From positions 1 through 64,000 of the forward strand of contig NZ_JAJMPA010000005.1 of assembly GCF_020991475.1 (NCBI RefSeq): 64,000 nucleotides of DNA, given 5' to 3'. A program made the position numbers and the translations under genes. Under the pieces are notes generated by a model. That model was not told where the DNA came from. It saw nothing but the letters and a program-made list of their open reading frames with translations, and ran no database searches. This DNA comes from Pedobacter sp. MC2016-14. GTDB taxonomy: Bacteria > Bacteroidota > Bacteroidia > Sphingobacteriales > Sphingobacteriaceae. This document shows positions 52,939 through 61,112 of this stretch, one piece after another; within the stretch, counting starts at the first letter, position 1; every line of letters starts with the position of its first letter.

Positions 52939-52964
52939 GAAATAAAGTAAAGCAAATACTCCAT

Positions 52965-53006
52965 TTCTACACACTCTATAAAAAGAGTATTTTTATTTGG
53001 AGTATT
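52965..53006. promoter_or_regulatory. Inverted repeats upstream of the XRE gene
   Basis: AATACTCCA (52965-52973) and TGGAGTATT (52998-53006) form a perfect 9-bp inverted repeat. Between them ACTC and GAGT half-sites and a second GAGTAT repeat the theme. This is a plausible autoregulatory operator region. Confidence 0.45.
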
Positions 53007-53023
53007 GAAATTATCTGGTTATC

Positions 53024-53078
53024 GTATTTCAAATCATTCCATACGATGAAAACAACAAATGGACATTTAGGTTTCAAG
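53024..53078. repeat. Duplicated intergenic segment, copy A
   Basis: This matches 54719-54773 at about 49 of 55 positions. It includes, on the minus strand, the first codons of a copy of the 69-residue gene (54528-54737), here broken by a TGA at the third codon. Confidence 0.6.
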
Positions 53079-53118
53079 AATGAAAGCAATTCTGTAAATT
53101 AGTAACCTATCGAAAAAC

Positions 53119-53640
53119 ATGGCCATACACGTCGCAATCACCCGCAAAATTCTTCCCGGAAAAGAACAGGAATTTAAAGAATCCCTGCGCAATTTTCTTG
53201 GCCAGTCATTTATCCACGACGGCGTACACGGCGCGGCAATCATTTCTTCCTTTCCAGGAGCAGACAGTAATGAAATCGGTATCTTAAGAACCTTCAAAGA
53301 CGAAAAAGAACGCGATGTCTTTTACAATTCTGAGCAGTTCCGGCAATGGGAAAACTATGCCTCCAACCTGACAGAAGCAGCGGTTTACCGACAACTAACA
53401 GGCCTTGAAGCCTGGTTTCGTTCCTCAACTCCACCGCCCAGGTGGAAAATGGCTATCGCCACATTGTGCGGCGTATTTCCAACAAGCATCTTCCTGTACT
53501 ACACCACCGGCCGGTTTCTAATACACCTGCCCGTCCCATTCAGACTACTTGTTACGGCCACGCTGATGGTCGGAATCTTAACATGGGTCGTTATGCCATT
53601 TGTGACCAAAATATTAAAACCTTGGCTCACCAGTAAATAA
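53119..53640 (+). CDS. Antibiotic-biosynthesis-monooxygenase-like protein with two membrane helices
   Basis: The 173-residue protein has an ABM-type ferredoxin-like domain in residues 1-100 (AIHVAITRKILPGKEQEFKESLRNFLGQ, FYNSEQFRQWENYA). Two helices follow at about 112-130 and 138-160 (LLVTATLMVGILTWVVMPF). This architecture matches the COG3224 group of unknown function. A second, internally deleted copy of its 3' end lies at 54776-54825. Confidence 0.7.
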   Translation: MAIHVAITRKILPGKEQEFKESLRNFLGQSFIHDGVHGAAIISSFPGADSNEIGILRTFKDEKERDVFYNSEQFRQWENYASNLTEAAVYRQLTGLEAWFRSSTPPPRWKMAIATLCGVFPTSIFLYYTTGRFLIHLPVPFRLLVTATLMVGILTWVVMPFVTKILKPWLTSK

Positions 53641-53759
53641 AAATTGAACTAAAAAGAGGCTGATCAGTATATTCTCAACTGTTATCACTTACTATTAAGC
53701 TAGGTATTCACATCCTATAAACCTGACTAACTGACACTTAAAAAATAAATTAATTTGAA

Positions 53760-53790
53760 TTTGCAAAACCGAATGATATTCGTACTTTTG
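53760..53790 (+). promoter_or_regulatory. Promoter of tRNA-Ser copy 2
   Basis: TTTG (53760-53763), 19 bases, then TACTTTTG (53783-53790) is again a perfect consensus, four bases before the tRNA. The sequence between the elements differs from copy 1. Confidence 0.75.
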
Positions 53791-53794
53791 CGCC

Positions 53795-53881
53795 GGAGAG
53801 TTGGCAGAGTGGTCGATTGCGGCAGTCTTGAAAACTGTTGACTTGTCAAAGGGTCCGCGGGTTCGAATCCCCCACTCTCCG
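53795..53881 (+). tRNA. tRNA-Ser(UGA), copy 2
   Basis: The 87 bases are identical to copy 1 at 41010-41096: same acceptor stem, TGA anticodon and long variable arm. Its 3' end (53868-53882) again carries the att core. Whether it is an original second gene or a product of island integration cannot be settled here. Both copies have their own promoter, so both should be expressed. Confidence 0.95.
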
Positions 53882-53882
53882 C
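53868..53882 (+). repeat. Attachment site core at tRNA-Ser copy 2
   Basis: This is the third exact copy of TCCCCCACTCTCCGC. It bounds the composite island on the right. Confidence 0.6.
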
Positions 53883-53904
53883 GGATAGCAATATCAAAAT
53901 GCAT

Positions 53905-53939
53905 AAAAACCCTGTTAATGTACCATTAGCAGGGTTTTT
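53905..53939 (+). terminator. Terminator after tRNA-Ser copy 2
   Basis: AAAAACCCTG and CAGGGTTTTT pair, extended by TAATG/CATTA, and are followed by a T-run. Confidence 0.7.
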
Positions 53940-53986
53940 TGTTTTTTATGAGCACCAAAATATGCATAAAACACCCTATCTCCCGG

Positions 53987-54030
53987 GAGTAATTTCGTGA
54001 GTCAGGTCAAAATAGCAAAAAGACTCACGA
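53987..54030. repeat. Third left-end-like scar after tRNA-Ser copy 2
   Basis: GAGTAATTTCGTGAGTCAGG and GACTCACGA (54022-54030) resemble the arm-type repeats behind tRNA copy 1. This suggests a past integration also at this tRNA. No integrase remains. Confidence 0.4.
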
Positions 54031-54061
54031 AGCCTACATAGAATACTGACTAACAAATCTT

Positions 54062-54496
54062 TTAAAGATCATTTATAGACTTGTGACCGACTACGTTTTT
54101 CACATCATCAAGCAATACAAACGAGTTACAGGCAACTTCTAGAACATTCCCTTCAACATCCTGAAAATAAAAAAATAAACCTCCAAAAGGTGGCGTAGTT
54201 GGTTCTTTCAATATCGTTACACCTTTGGCAATAAATTCCTCATAGAGCGCAGTTACTTCTTGTTCAGTAGCTACATTGTGACCTATAGTAATCGGGCCAC
54301 GTTCACCCAGTTTAACACCGAGAAACTCCGAAAGACGCTCTTTTTTGGCGATACTCAGCAGAAAGCCGTTCATCTGATAAAAAACAATATCCGCATTTTT
54401 TGCAACAGGTTTCCATCCCAGTATATCCTGATAAAAGGCTTGCATTGCAGCCAGATCATTTGCGCCAATAGTTAATACCGTAATTCTTTGTTGCAT
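54062..54496 (-). CDS. VOC family (glyoxalase/bleomycin-resistance-like) protein
   Basis: The 144-residue protein has the VOC pattern: ITVLTIGANDLAAMQAFYQDILGWKP at the start, ADIVFYQMNGFLLSIAKKE in the middle, and GGLFFYFQDVEGNVLEVA near the end, with Glu in the usual metal position. Substrate unknown. It lies between tRNA copy 2 and the 69-residue gene. Confidence 0.8.
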   Translation of the reverse strand: MQQRITVLTIGANDLAAMQAFYQDILGWKPVAKNADIVFYQMNGFLLSIAKKERLSEFLGVKLGERGPITIGHNVATEQEVTALYEEFIAKGVTILKEPTTPPFGGLFFYFQDVEGNVLEVACNSFVLLDDVKNVVGHKSINDL

Positions 54497-54527
54497 ATGG
54501 GCTTCGATGTCATAGATTAAGCTTTCA

Positions 54528-54737
54528 TCACATATTGTGTTCGGTAATCAGTTCACCCACTTGCTGCACGAAACCATCCTCCAGCTCATCCTGTGTGGTC
54601 CACTTCACCTGGTTACCATCGGGCTCCGGAAAGATTACGCCAATTTTGTTTTCACCTTCCATAATCCGGTACAATCCATTTTCCAAAGGCTCTATTCTAA
54701 ATTGATCTTCTAACAACTGTATTTCAAATGATTCCAT
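54528..54737 (-). CDS. Hypothetical small protein, 69 residues
   Basis: The start chosen is the ATG at 54737 (MESFEIQLLEDQFRIEPL). The product is acidic, with two beta hairpins (YRIMEGENKIGVIFPEPDGNQVKW) and a short helix. A copy of its first codons lies at about 53024-53045, where it is broken. No family is recognised. Confidence 0.55.
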   Translation of the reverse strand: MESFEIQLLEDQFRIEPLENGLYRIMEGENKIGVIFPEPDGNQVKWTTQDELEDGFVQQVGELITEHNM

Positions 54738-54773
54738 ACCATGACAACAACAAACAGACATTTAGGTTTTAAG
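54719..54773. repeat. Duplicated intergenic segment, copy B
   Basis: This is the partner of 53024-53078. It runs directly into the 3' remnant of the ABM-like gene at 54776. Confidence 0.6.
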
Positions 54774-54775
54774 AG

Positions 54776-54825
54776 TTATGCCGTTTGTGACCAAAATATT
54801 AAAACCTTGGCTCACCAGTCGCTGA
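54776..54825 (+). pseudogene. 3' remnant of an ABM-like gene copy
   Basis: Bases 54776-54819 match the end of the ABM-like gene (53591-53634) with one difference and still read MPFVTKILKPWLTS. The rest of the gene, about 500 bases, is missing, deleted between the upstream spacer and these last codons. Confidence 0.7.
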
Positions 54826-54933
54826 TAATGCTTTAGCTGCCTTAATCTTGATGATTGCCGAAACTAAACCGGATGAAAAGGATAACTTAATAAATTTCAG
54901 AAATTAAGGCTCATAAGTTATTTATCATTGAGC

Positions 54934-55281
54934 TTACCTAACAAGATCTATGGTGTCAATCAGCCAGCCGCAAAAGCATTCCCTGCTGGCAATCAAACAG
55001 CAGATATAGGTTATTGGAATACTGATGAAAAAGAGAAATCCGGCATCCATCCAGGCGAGCGATGCCTGCTTACGAGATATTCTGATCATGAGGTCTATAA
55101 GGAAAGCGATAAACATGACGATAAATATGAAAACCAGCAAAAATGCAATGCCGAGTCCAACATCTGTTGGATGATGATCGGTCCTATTTTCCCTTATCGC
55201 CATTTTCGCAAAGATAAATACCACCAAAAGGGGAACTGCAATTAACAGAAATCGTTTAAGAAAGGGCTTGAGAAGTTTCAT
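54934..55281 (-). CDS. Small membrane protein, three helices
   Basis: The 115-residue product has helices at about 10-27, 42-68 and 78-100, a basic N-terminus (MKLLKPFLKRF) and a Cys-containing C-terminal loop (CCLIASRECFCGW). No family is recognised. The plus-strand frame over the same bases has a much less protein-like composition. It is divergent from the 101-residue gene. Confidence 0.55.
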   Translation of the reverse strand: MKLLKPFLKRFLLIAVPLLVVFIFAKMAIRENRTDHHPTDVGLGIAFLLVFIFIVMFIAFLIDLMIRISRKQASLAWMDAGFLFFISIPITYICCLIASRECFCGWLIDTIDLVR

Positions 55282-55415
55282 ATTTTAATCAGTACAGGTT
55301 TCTAAGGTAACTAAATTCTCGCTCTGCATGCGGAAAAAGATATTTGCTTATCACTGAAACTTATATATCAGCTTTTTGTTCATAGACTGAAACTAAAATA
55401 TAAAACAAAAACAGA

Positions 55416-55721
55416 ATGTTATCATCTTTTAAAAGCAACGACAATAACGCTGACAGTAGCGAACTTAACAGTAAAATCATGAACTCCATGGGACCAGTAA
55501 TTGCCGAACACTGGCCAAAAATTGAGCCTTATGCTGACCAGGCTTTAGCCGCTGCTCAGGATGACGCTACTTTTGAAATTCTTGCGCGTAAGATTTATCC
55601 ATGGCTGCCCATGTTAGTCCGTTTGGCAATAAAAGAAGATAAATTTGTCTCTTATACCCTGGAAAATAAAGGACCTCTCCTTGCTAAGCTGGCAGAATTT
55701 AAAAATAAGCAGGCAACCTAA
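55416..55721 (+). CDS. Hypothetical protein, 101 residues
   Basis: The product is helical and soluble, with EIAxxxxKIEPYADQALAAAQDDATFEILARKIYPWLPMLVRL-like amphipathic helices. No family is recognised. It ends before a strong shared terminator with the ankyrin operon. Confidence 0.5.
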   Translation: MLSSFKSNDNNADSSELNSKIMNSMGPVIAEHWPKIEPYADQALAAAQDDATFEILARKIYPWLPMLVRLAIKEDKFVSYTLENKGPLLAKLAEFKNKQAT

Positions 55722-55740
55722 TTTAACTGATATTAATTAA

Positions 55741-55770
55741 GCATCGCTACTGAAAACAATGTAGCGATGC
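55741..55770. terminator. Bidirectional terminator
   Basis: GCATCGCTAC and GTAGCGATGC pair perfectly around TGAAAACAAT. It separates the convergent 101-residue gene and ankyrin operon. A T-rich stretch follows on the plus strand. Confidence 0.7.
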
Positions 55771-55780
55771 TTCTTTACTT

Positions 55781-57217
55781 TTACATCAGCAATAGTTTAA
55801 CAACAGCCTCATTATTTTGTTGAACAGCGAGATCCATAGCCGTTTGACCAGCATTGTTTACCCGTTCAAGGGTTGATTTGTCTTTCTCCATAATTAGAGA
55901 AACGATCCTTTTGCCCGACATCTGATCCGAGTTTCCAGCTGCGTAAATTAATGCGGTATTTCCAAATTTGTCTACACTGGTAACGTCAGCGCCGTTATCA
56001 AGCAACAATTCGGCAATATTATATTTCATTTCGTTGCCCCGCTCAGCAAATGACATCAATGGTGTTTTTCCAGATTGGTTGGACTTATTGATGTCGGCAC
56101 CGGCTTCAATCAATTCTTCAGCTAATGTGGTATTAAGATCAGCGAGGTAACCGGCCTGACACAAAAGATTAAGGGCAGTATTGCCTTCATTATCTACAGC
56201 AGCATCTAAGTCCAGTCCGTTTGCCATCAAAATGCGTAACATTTTAATGATATCCTTAATTTCCTGGCTCATTCCCCTACCTAAGTTGCTGACTGATTTG
56301 GCCAACAAGTAGTAAACCGTCGTCTCGCCAGTCCCAGCCCTGAAGTTTACGTCTGCACCACCTTCGGCCAATAGCTTTACCAAAGGTTCGGAAGGATATT
56401 CGCATGCAAGCATCAGCGGCGTTCTACGGTACTGGTCCGATATTTCATTTAAATCTACCCCAGCCTTTATTAAGGCTTCTACTGCAATACCATCACGGTT
56501 TAATACAGCCTCATGAATGGTCATCCCACCAGTGGCCACGTCACTTTCGTCACCCGAAATTAAAGCCGCTACCTCTTTAACACCGCTGCGCTGAGCATAT
56601 GTCAATGGTGTTGTACCGAAAACATCTTTATCTTCAATATCAATACTTCCCTTTTCAAGCAGTATTCGCACTGTCTTTATAACTGCGCTTACAGCGCCAC
56701 GAATATCTTTCCGGTTGCCTAACTTATCGCAAATGGTGTGCAGAAGGTTCATTCCACCAGATTCTGTGGCATCCATCCTTACACCAGCTTCACCCATAGC
56801 CTGTAAAAAAGGATACATATAAAGCAAGCCAGCTTCAAAATACGCAAGTTTTCCCGAATCATTCTTCTTTTTTGGATTGACTCCGGCATCCAGCAAAGCC
56901 TGGGCCGTCTGATAAATTTTTTCCGCTACCTCTTCCAGTTTAGGATCGACGAAATCGAATCTGGTGCCCGTAAGTGCATGCAAAGGGGTATTACCGTACC
57001 GGTCTGTACCAGGCTTTATCCCGTTCGCTTTCAAAAACCTGACGGCAGCTGCATCAGAAAAACGGGCAGCCAAATGATAAAGGTCTTCTTCATATTCACT
57101 TTTAATCCCTAGTTCAGGCAATTGCTTGAACAAGCCGATTATGTCAACCTGATCACCTTCCGCTGCAAATAGGTTGCGCTGATAGGCATCCTTTAATCCG
57201 TTAAATTGTTCTATCAT
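55781..57217 (-). CDS. Ankyrin-repeat protein (478 residues), last of operon
   Basis: The protein has at least eight ankyrin repeats, seen as TPLHAL, TPLTYAQRSGVKEVAALI, TPLMLACEYPSEPLVKLLAEGGADVN, TALNLLCQAG and TALIYAAGNSD units. There is no signal peptide or transmembrane segment, so it should be cytoplasmic. Its start overlaps the preceding TPR-like gene by four bases (ATGA). Ankyrin proteins mediate protein-protein contacts; the partner is unknown. Confidence 0.8.
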   Translation of the reverse strand: MIEQFNGLKDAYQRNLFAAEGDQVDIIGLFKQLPELGIKSEYEEDLYHLAARFSDAAAVRFLKANGIKPGTDRYGNTPLHALTGTRFDFVDPKLEEVAEKIYQTAQALLDAGVNPKKKNDSGKLAYFEAGLLYMYPFLQAMGEAGVRMDATESGGMNLLHTICDKLGNRKDIRGAVSAVIKTVRILLEKGSIDIEDKDVFGTTPLTYAQRSGVKEVAALISGDESDVATGGMTIHEAVLNRDGIAVEALIKAGVDLNEISDQYRRTPLMLACEYPSEPLVKLLAEGGADVNFRAGTGETTVYYLLAKSVSNLGRGMSQEIKDIIKMLRILMANGLDLDAAVDNEGNTALNLLCQAGYLADLNTTLAEELIEAGADINKSNQSGKTPLMSFAERGNEMKYNIAELLLDNGADVTSVDKFGNTALIYAAGNSDQMSGKRIVSLIMEKDKSTLERVNNAGQTAMDLAVQQNNEAVVKLLLM

Positions 57218-57711
57218 TGATTTATTTTTGCAAGATTAACTGCTTCTATTACATTTTTACACTGATCCATTTCGGGTAAAGTAGAAAGCCGGATCACCTC
57301 TTCCCAGTTTCCCAATTCCAGGTTGGCATCTACCAGAAGTCTTCTGATCCTTAGTTTCACCACTGACGCATTAAGTTGAACTACACTTTCAGTCAGCGCT
57401 AATTTATGAGCATTGTGCTCGTATTCAGATAACAGTAACACATGAGGTATCCGTAACTGATGTTTTGGACTACCAGCCATATTCAGGATCGCTTCGTTTA
57501 AATTAGAAATGGTTTGAAGGTATTCTTTGGCAGAAAAATAACACAATGCCATGTTGTAAAGTGTGGCAGTAGATGGATGCTGAGCTCCTTCGGTCAAGTG
57601 TTTAAAAATAGAATAGGCAGGCAACCACTGTGATGAATTAACAAACAAAACTCCTTCTAAAAATAATTCTGACGCATTCAATTGAAGGTCTACTTTTTGG
57701 TTTATAAGCAT
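57214..57711 (-). CDS. TPR-like protein
   Basis: The 165-residue protein has helix pairs of TPR type (ELFLEGVLFVNSSQWLPAYSIFKHLTEGAQHPSTATLYNMALCYFSAKEYLQTISNLNEAIL). It lies between ankyrin genes, 15 bases after one and overlapping the other by four bases, so it is part of the same operon. It is probably an adaptor of the same complex. Confidence 0.65.
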   Translation of the reverse strand: MLINQKVDLQLNASELFLEGVLFVNSSQWLPAYSIFKHLTEGAQHPSTATLYNMALCYFSAKEYLQTISNLNEAILNMAGSPKHQLRIPHVLLLSEYEHNAHKLALTESVVQLNASVVKLRIRRLLVDANLELGNWEEVIRLSTLPEMDQCKNVIEAVNLAKINQ

Positions 57712-57726
57712 AACTCTTGTTTGATA

Positions 57727-58698
57727 TTATGAATCTGCACCAGCCATGATCAGTTGTTCTGCAATTTCAGTGTAGCCTTTTTGGGATGCATAATGTAAAG
57801 CAGATTGCTGATCATTGTCCTTTTCATTAACATTAGCCCCTCGCTCAATAAGTAGCGCGGTCAAATCATTATAACCGCACATGGCAGCAACAATTAATGG
57901 CGTTTCACCCTCATTATTTTTAGCGTCCAGATCTATTCCCTTATCAATCAATAATCTGGCAATCTCCTTGTTTCCTCTGCCGCAAACGTAATGAAGGACA
58001 GAGTTTCCATCCAGTCTTTTTAGAGATAAATCTGCGCCAGCATTTGTCAATAGTTCTACGATCCTCAGGTTGTTTTTCATACAGGCCATCACCAGGGCAG
58101 TTTCTCCATCATCGTTTAGCGAATTGAGGTCGCTGAATCCTGTTTTCAACAATTCATTTACAACTTCAGCCTCATTGTTCCAAATGGCTTGGTGAAGCGC
58201 CGTATTCCCCGAACTGTTTTTATCGCCTGCCTCAGTTGCAAGGAGTGCTACTGTATCTCTTAAGCCCCTGCTTGTAGCATAGTCCAATGCGCTGTGGCCA
58301 TCGTTATCCTTAATACTTTTATCCGCCCCCTTAGAAAGCAAAAACTTGGTAAACTCCGTTCTCCCAATGGCCAGGGAGTAAATCAGGGGTGTCTTTCCTT
58401 CCTTATCGGTGGCATTGATATCTGCTCCGTTATCCAGCAAAATACTCAGGATTTCCTTATTCCCACTTTGCGAAACGATATGTATGGGTGTCATACTATT
58501 GTTATTGGCTAAGTTTACATCCACACCGCCCTCTATTAGTAATTTAACAATATCTCTGGCGCCTTTTTGAGCGGCATAAAACAAGGGGGTGTTCCCCATC
58601 GGGTCACGCTTATCCAGATTAATCCCTCCTTTTTTTAGAAAAGTTTGTACAATTCCTTTCTGGTTATTTTTACATGCATTTAAAAAAATGGTATCCAT
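57727..58698 (-). CDS. Ankyrin-repeat protein (323 residues)
   Basis: Nearly the whole protein is made of about nine regular ankyrin repeats, for example TPLFYAAQKGARDIVKLLIEGGVDVN, TPLIYSLAIGRTEFTKFLLSKGAD and SALHYASQKGYTEIAEQLIMAGAD. Repeats are close to the consensus. It lies 46 bases after the first ankyrin gene. It probably forms a rigid binding scaffold. Confidence 0.82.
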   Translation of the reverse strand: MDTIFLNACKNNQKGIVQTFLKKGGINLDKRDPMGNTPLFYAAQKGARDIVKLLIEGGVDVNLANNNSMTPIHIVSQSGNKEILSILLDNGADINATDKEGKTPLIYSLAIGRTEFTKFLLSKGADKSIKDNDGHSALDYATSRGLRDTVALLATEAGDKNSSGNTALHQAIWNNEAEVVNELLKTGFSDLNSLNDDGETALVMACMKNNLRIVELLTNAGADLSLKRLDGNSVLHYVCGRGNKEIARLLIDKGIDLDAKNNEGETPLIVAAMCGYNDLTALLIERGANVNEKDNDQQSALHYASQKGYTEIAEQLIMAGADS

Positions 58699-58744
58699 GA
58701 TATGGTAGTGTTTAAATAAAATAAATATGCTGTCTGAATGCTGG

Positions 58745-60217
58745 TTATGCTCTTTCTAAAAGCCAGGCCACTAAAGGTTCATTGTTCTTTTCTGCAGCAT
58801 AATCAAGCGCAGATTTCCCGGAATTGTCTTTTACGGACACCAGTAGTTCGCCAAATTGCTCCAATAATTCACTGTAGGTCCTGGCAGTTGACTGCTCTGA
58901 ATTGCTGCTTGCATACATCAGCGCTGTTTTACCATTTTTATCTCTCAATATGGTCGAAGCACCCTGCTCCAAAAGGATAAGGAGTTCTTTTTCTGCCCGC
59001 CGTTGATCGGCAAGGCACAAATACATCAAGGCAGAAATCCCATCGCGATTGGTTTTATTGACATCGGCGTTTGAATAGACCGCTTCCTCAATAACGGCCT
59101 TCGCAACGGAATTACCATTGTACAATTGAAGGCTGTCCGCAAATTTGGCCGAAACTGACAACAATGTGTTTTCCTCGTCATCCATCAATGAGTTGATGTC
59201 AAAACCTGCTTTAACGAAGGATTGCAGCATTTTCTGAAATGTCTTGTTTTGCAACTGATCGAAATTGGTGTTGATATTTGAAATTGGAATATACAAATAA
59301 CGGAAAGGATGCCAGGATTTGCTATCCAGCAGATTGGGATCTGCGGCATTTTTAAGCAGCAAATCAACAATTTCAAAATTATGTAGAATTACCGCAATGG
59401 CGAGTGGCAACATTCCATGATAACGGTCGCCTTCCTTATCGTATGCTTCATTCAGATTTTCTCCAAGCGTTATTAAGGCGTCAATAGCTTCCAGATCTTG
59501 ATTTATACAGGCCTGGTAAAGATCCTGTCCCCCGGCGAGTAAATGCAAAGCTGCTGTTTCTGTATTTGAAAGATCAACACCTTTAAGCATTGCGCCTATA
59601 TTTTTAACCTTATATTTTATGGCTAAATCTATGGCTGTTTCTCCGATGTTGTTTTTCTGGTTAGGGTCTATGCCGAGTTCTATACACATGGTAATAAAGG
59701 CAGAAAAGTCGTTGAACCTCGCATCCTTATGCTGTGCTGAATTCCGCACGGCAATGTGGATTAAGGTGTTCCCCTCTCTATCCAACCAATCTATCTTTGC
59801 ACCGGCTTCCTGATAGGCCCTGAGCATTTCTGCGTAACCCGCTTTGGCACCGGTCATCAAAGCTGTCCTGCCCTCTGTATTTTTTTTAAGCGGACTAACT
59901 TTATGGGCAAGTAAAATTTTGGTTGTCTGGTAAACCCGGCCTTCAGGTATAACGTAACTCCTGTCGAATTCTGCTTCCCCTAAAAAATGAAGAAGTGTAT
60001 CGCCATATTGATCTTCTACCCCCATAGTCCTCCATCCTTGTGACAGTAAAAATTCGATCATCCCGAAGTTAGCGAAAGCGCAAACCTGTTTCCAAACGGC
60101 CAGTTGTTCTTCTTCGGTTATTTCTGAAAAAACTTCCTTATACATTTGGTTGACTTCGTCAAGCTCCGCCGCATTCAGGTACGCATTTCGTATCGCATTT
60201 AAATTTATCATGCTCAT
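58745..60217 (-). CDS. Ankyrin-repeat protein (490 residues), operon lead
   Basis: After a helical N-terminal part of about 60 residues come ankyrin repeats of irregular spacing: DTLLHFLGEAEFDRS, TALMTGAKAGYAEMLRAYQEAGA, NTLIHIAVRNSAQ, LPLAIAVILHNFEIVDLLLKNAADPN and SALDYAAEKNNEPLVAWLLE. The architecture is similar to that of the 478-residue protein, so the two are paralogues. A GGCCTG/CAGGCC hairpin lies upstream at 60243-60269, in the leader. Confidence 0.8.
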   Translation of the reverse strand: MSMINLNAIRNAYLNAAELDEVNQMYKEVFSEITEEEQLAVWKQVCAFANFGMIEFLLSQGWRTMGVEDQYGDTLLHFLGEAEFDRSYVIPEGRVYQTTKILLAHKVSPLKKNTEGRTALMTGAKAGYAEMLRAYQEAGAKIDWLDREGNTLIHIAVRNSAQHKDARFNDFSAFITMCIELGIDPNQKNNIGETAIDLAIKYKVKNIGAMLKGVDLSNTETAALHLLAGGQDLYQACINQDLEAIDALITLGENLNEAYDKEGDRYHGMLPLAIAVILHNFEIVDLLLKNAADPNLLDSKSWHPFRYLYIPISNINTNFDQLQNKTFQKMLQSFVKAGFDINSLMDDEENTLLSVSAKFADSLQLYNGNSVAKAVIEEAVYSNADVNKTNRDGISALMYLCLADQRRAEKELLILLEQGASTILRDKNGKTALMYASSNSEQSTARTYSELLEQFGELLVSVKDNSGKSALDYAAEKNNEPLVAWLLERA

Positions 60218-60424
60218 TAATTGTTTTTAGACAAGGAATATCGGCCTGGTGATTTGTGCGCATCAGGCCTACCTGGTTATGTGTTCATCTTTAACAAAAA
60301 GCAGATGTATTAGTTTTATGGTCTTCTTTTAATAAATAGACAAAAGCAAACAAAATGTGGTCATAAAACATTTGACTAGTATAGAATTACATCGTCCATT
60401 ATTAGTCAAAACAGATCATAATTT

Positions 60425-61087
60425 ATGAGATTGCTCCTGATTTCTCTTTTCTTTTTAACCACTACCGCAACTGCGCAAGAGTTACCCGATTTTAAAGTCC
60501 CCGCTAACTACAGTAAAATATGGGAAGTTAAAGGCGATCTGGATAAAGATGGTATAGCGGAAGTTGTTTATGCTTACAATACCAATAAGCCCGACGGCGC
60601 ATCAGGCTTTTTCAGGATATTGTACATCTGCAAACTATTTAATGGAAAGGCTAAGCTTTGGAAACAGAACAGCTCTGTTTTAAGAAGCAGTAAAGATTGT
60701 GGTTTTTGCCTGAATAAAGGCATTGACCTGAGCATAAACATCAAAAACAATACGCTCATCATTCAACAAAATTTTCAGCATAATGCCCGGCACTACAGCA
60801 GCAATAAAAATATTTTCCGTTACCAAAATGGCGACTGGTTTCTAATTGGCTCAACTTACAATGTATACGACACTTGTGAATTTGATGATACTTATGATAT
60901 CAATTTTTCGACAAAACAAGTCAGCGTAGCCTGTACGTATGGAGATTGTGACGAAGGAAAAACAGCAGCCAGTGACGAATTTTTTGATTTCAAATATCCC
61001 TTTAAAGCAATTCCGAAAATGGATGGGTTTAAGCCTGGAAAAGTAGAACTTAGAATTCCTAAATCCAGGCGCTTCTTTTATTACTAA
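60425..61087 (+). CDS. Secreted protein of unknown function
   Basis: The 220-residue protein has a clear signal peptide ending TATAQE. WEVKGDLDKDGIAEVVYAYN resembles an FG-GAP-like calcium-binding strand-loop (DLDKDGIAE). Several cysteines (CGFC, DTCEFD, ACTYGDCDEG) suggest disulphides. It is probably periplasmic. No family is assigned. It is convergent with the AI-2E-type permease gene. Confidence 0.6.
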   Translation: MRLLLISLFFLTTTATAQELPDFKVPANYSKIWEVKGDLDKDGIAEVVYAYNTNKPDGASGFFRILYICKLFNGKAKLWKQNSSVLRSSKDCGFCLNKGIDLSINIKNNTLIIQQNFQHNARHYSSNKNIFRYQNGDWFLIGSTYNVYDTCEFDDTYDINFSTKQVSVACTYGDCDEGKTAASDEFFDFKYPFKAIPKMDGFKPGKVELRIPKSRRFFYY

Positions 61088-61112
61088 TTTCGTAGTCGTG
61101 TAACAATCAATC

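Noticed and set aside
54928..55245. 105-codon plus-strand frame
   Set aside because: It mirrors the three-helix membrane protein on the minus strand, which has the far better hydrophobic pattern.
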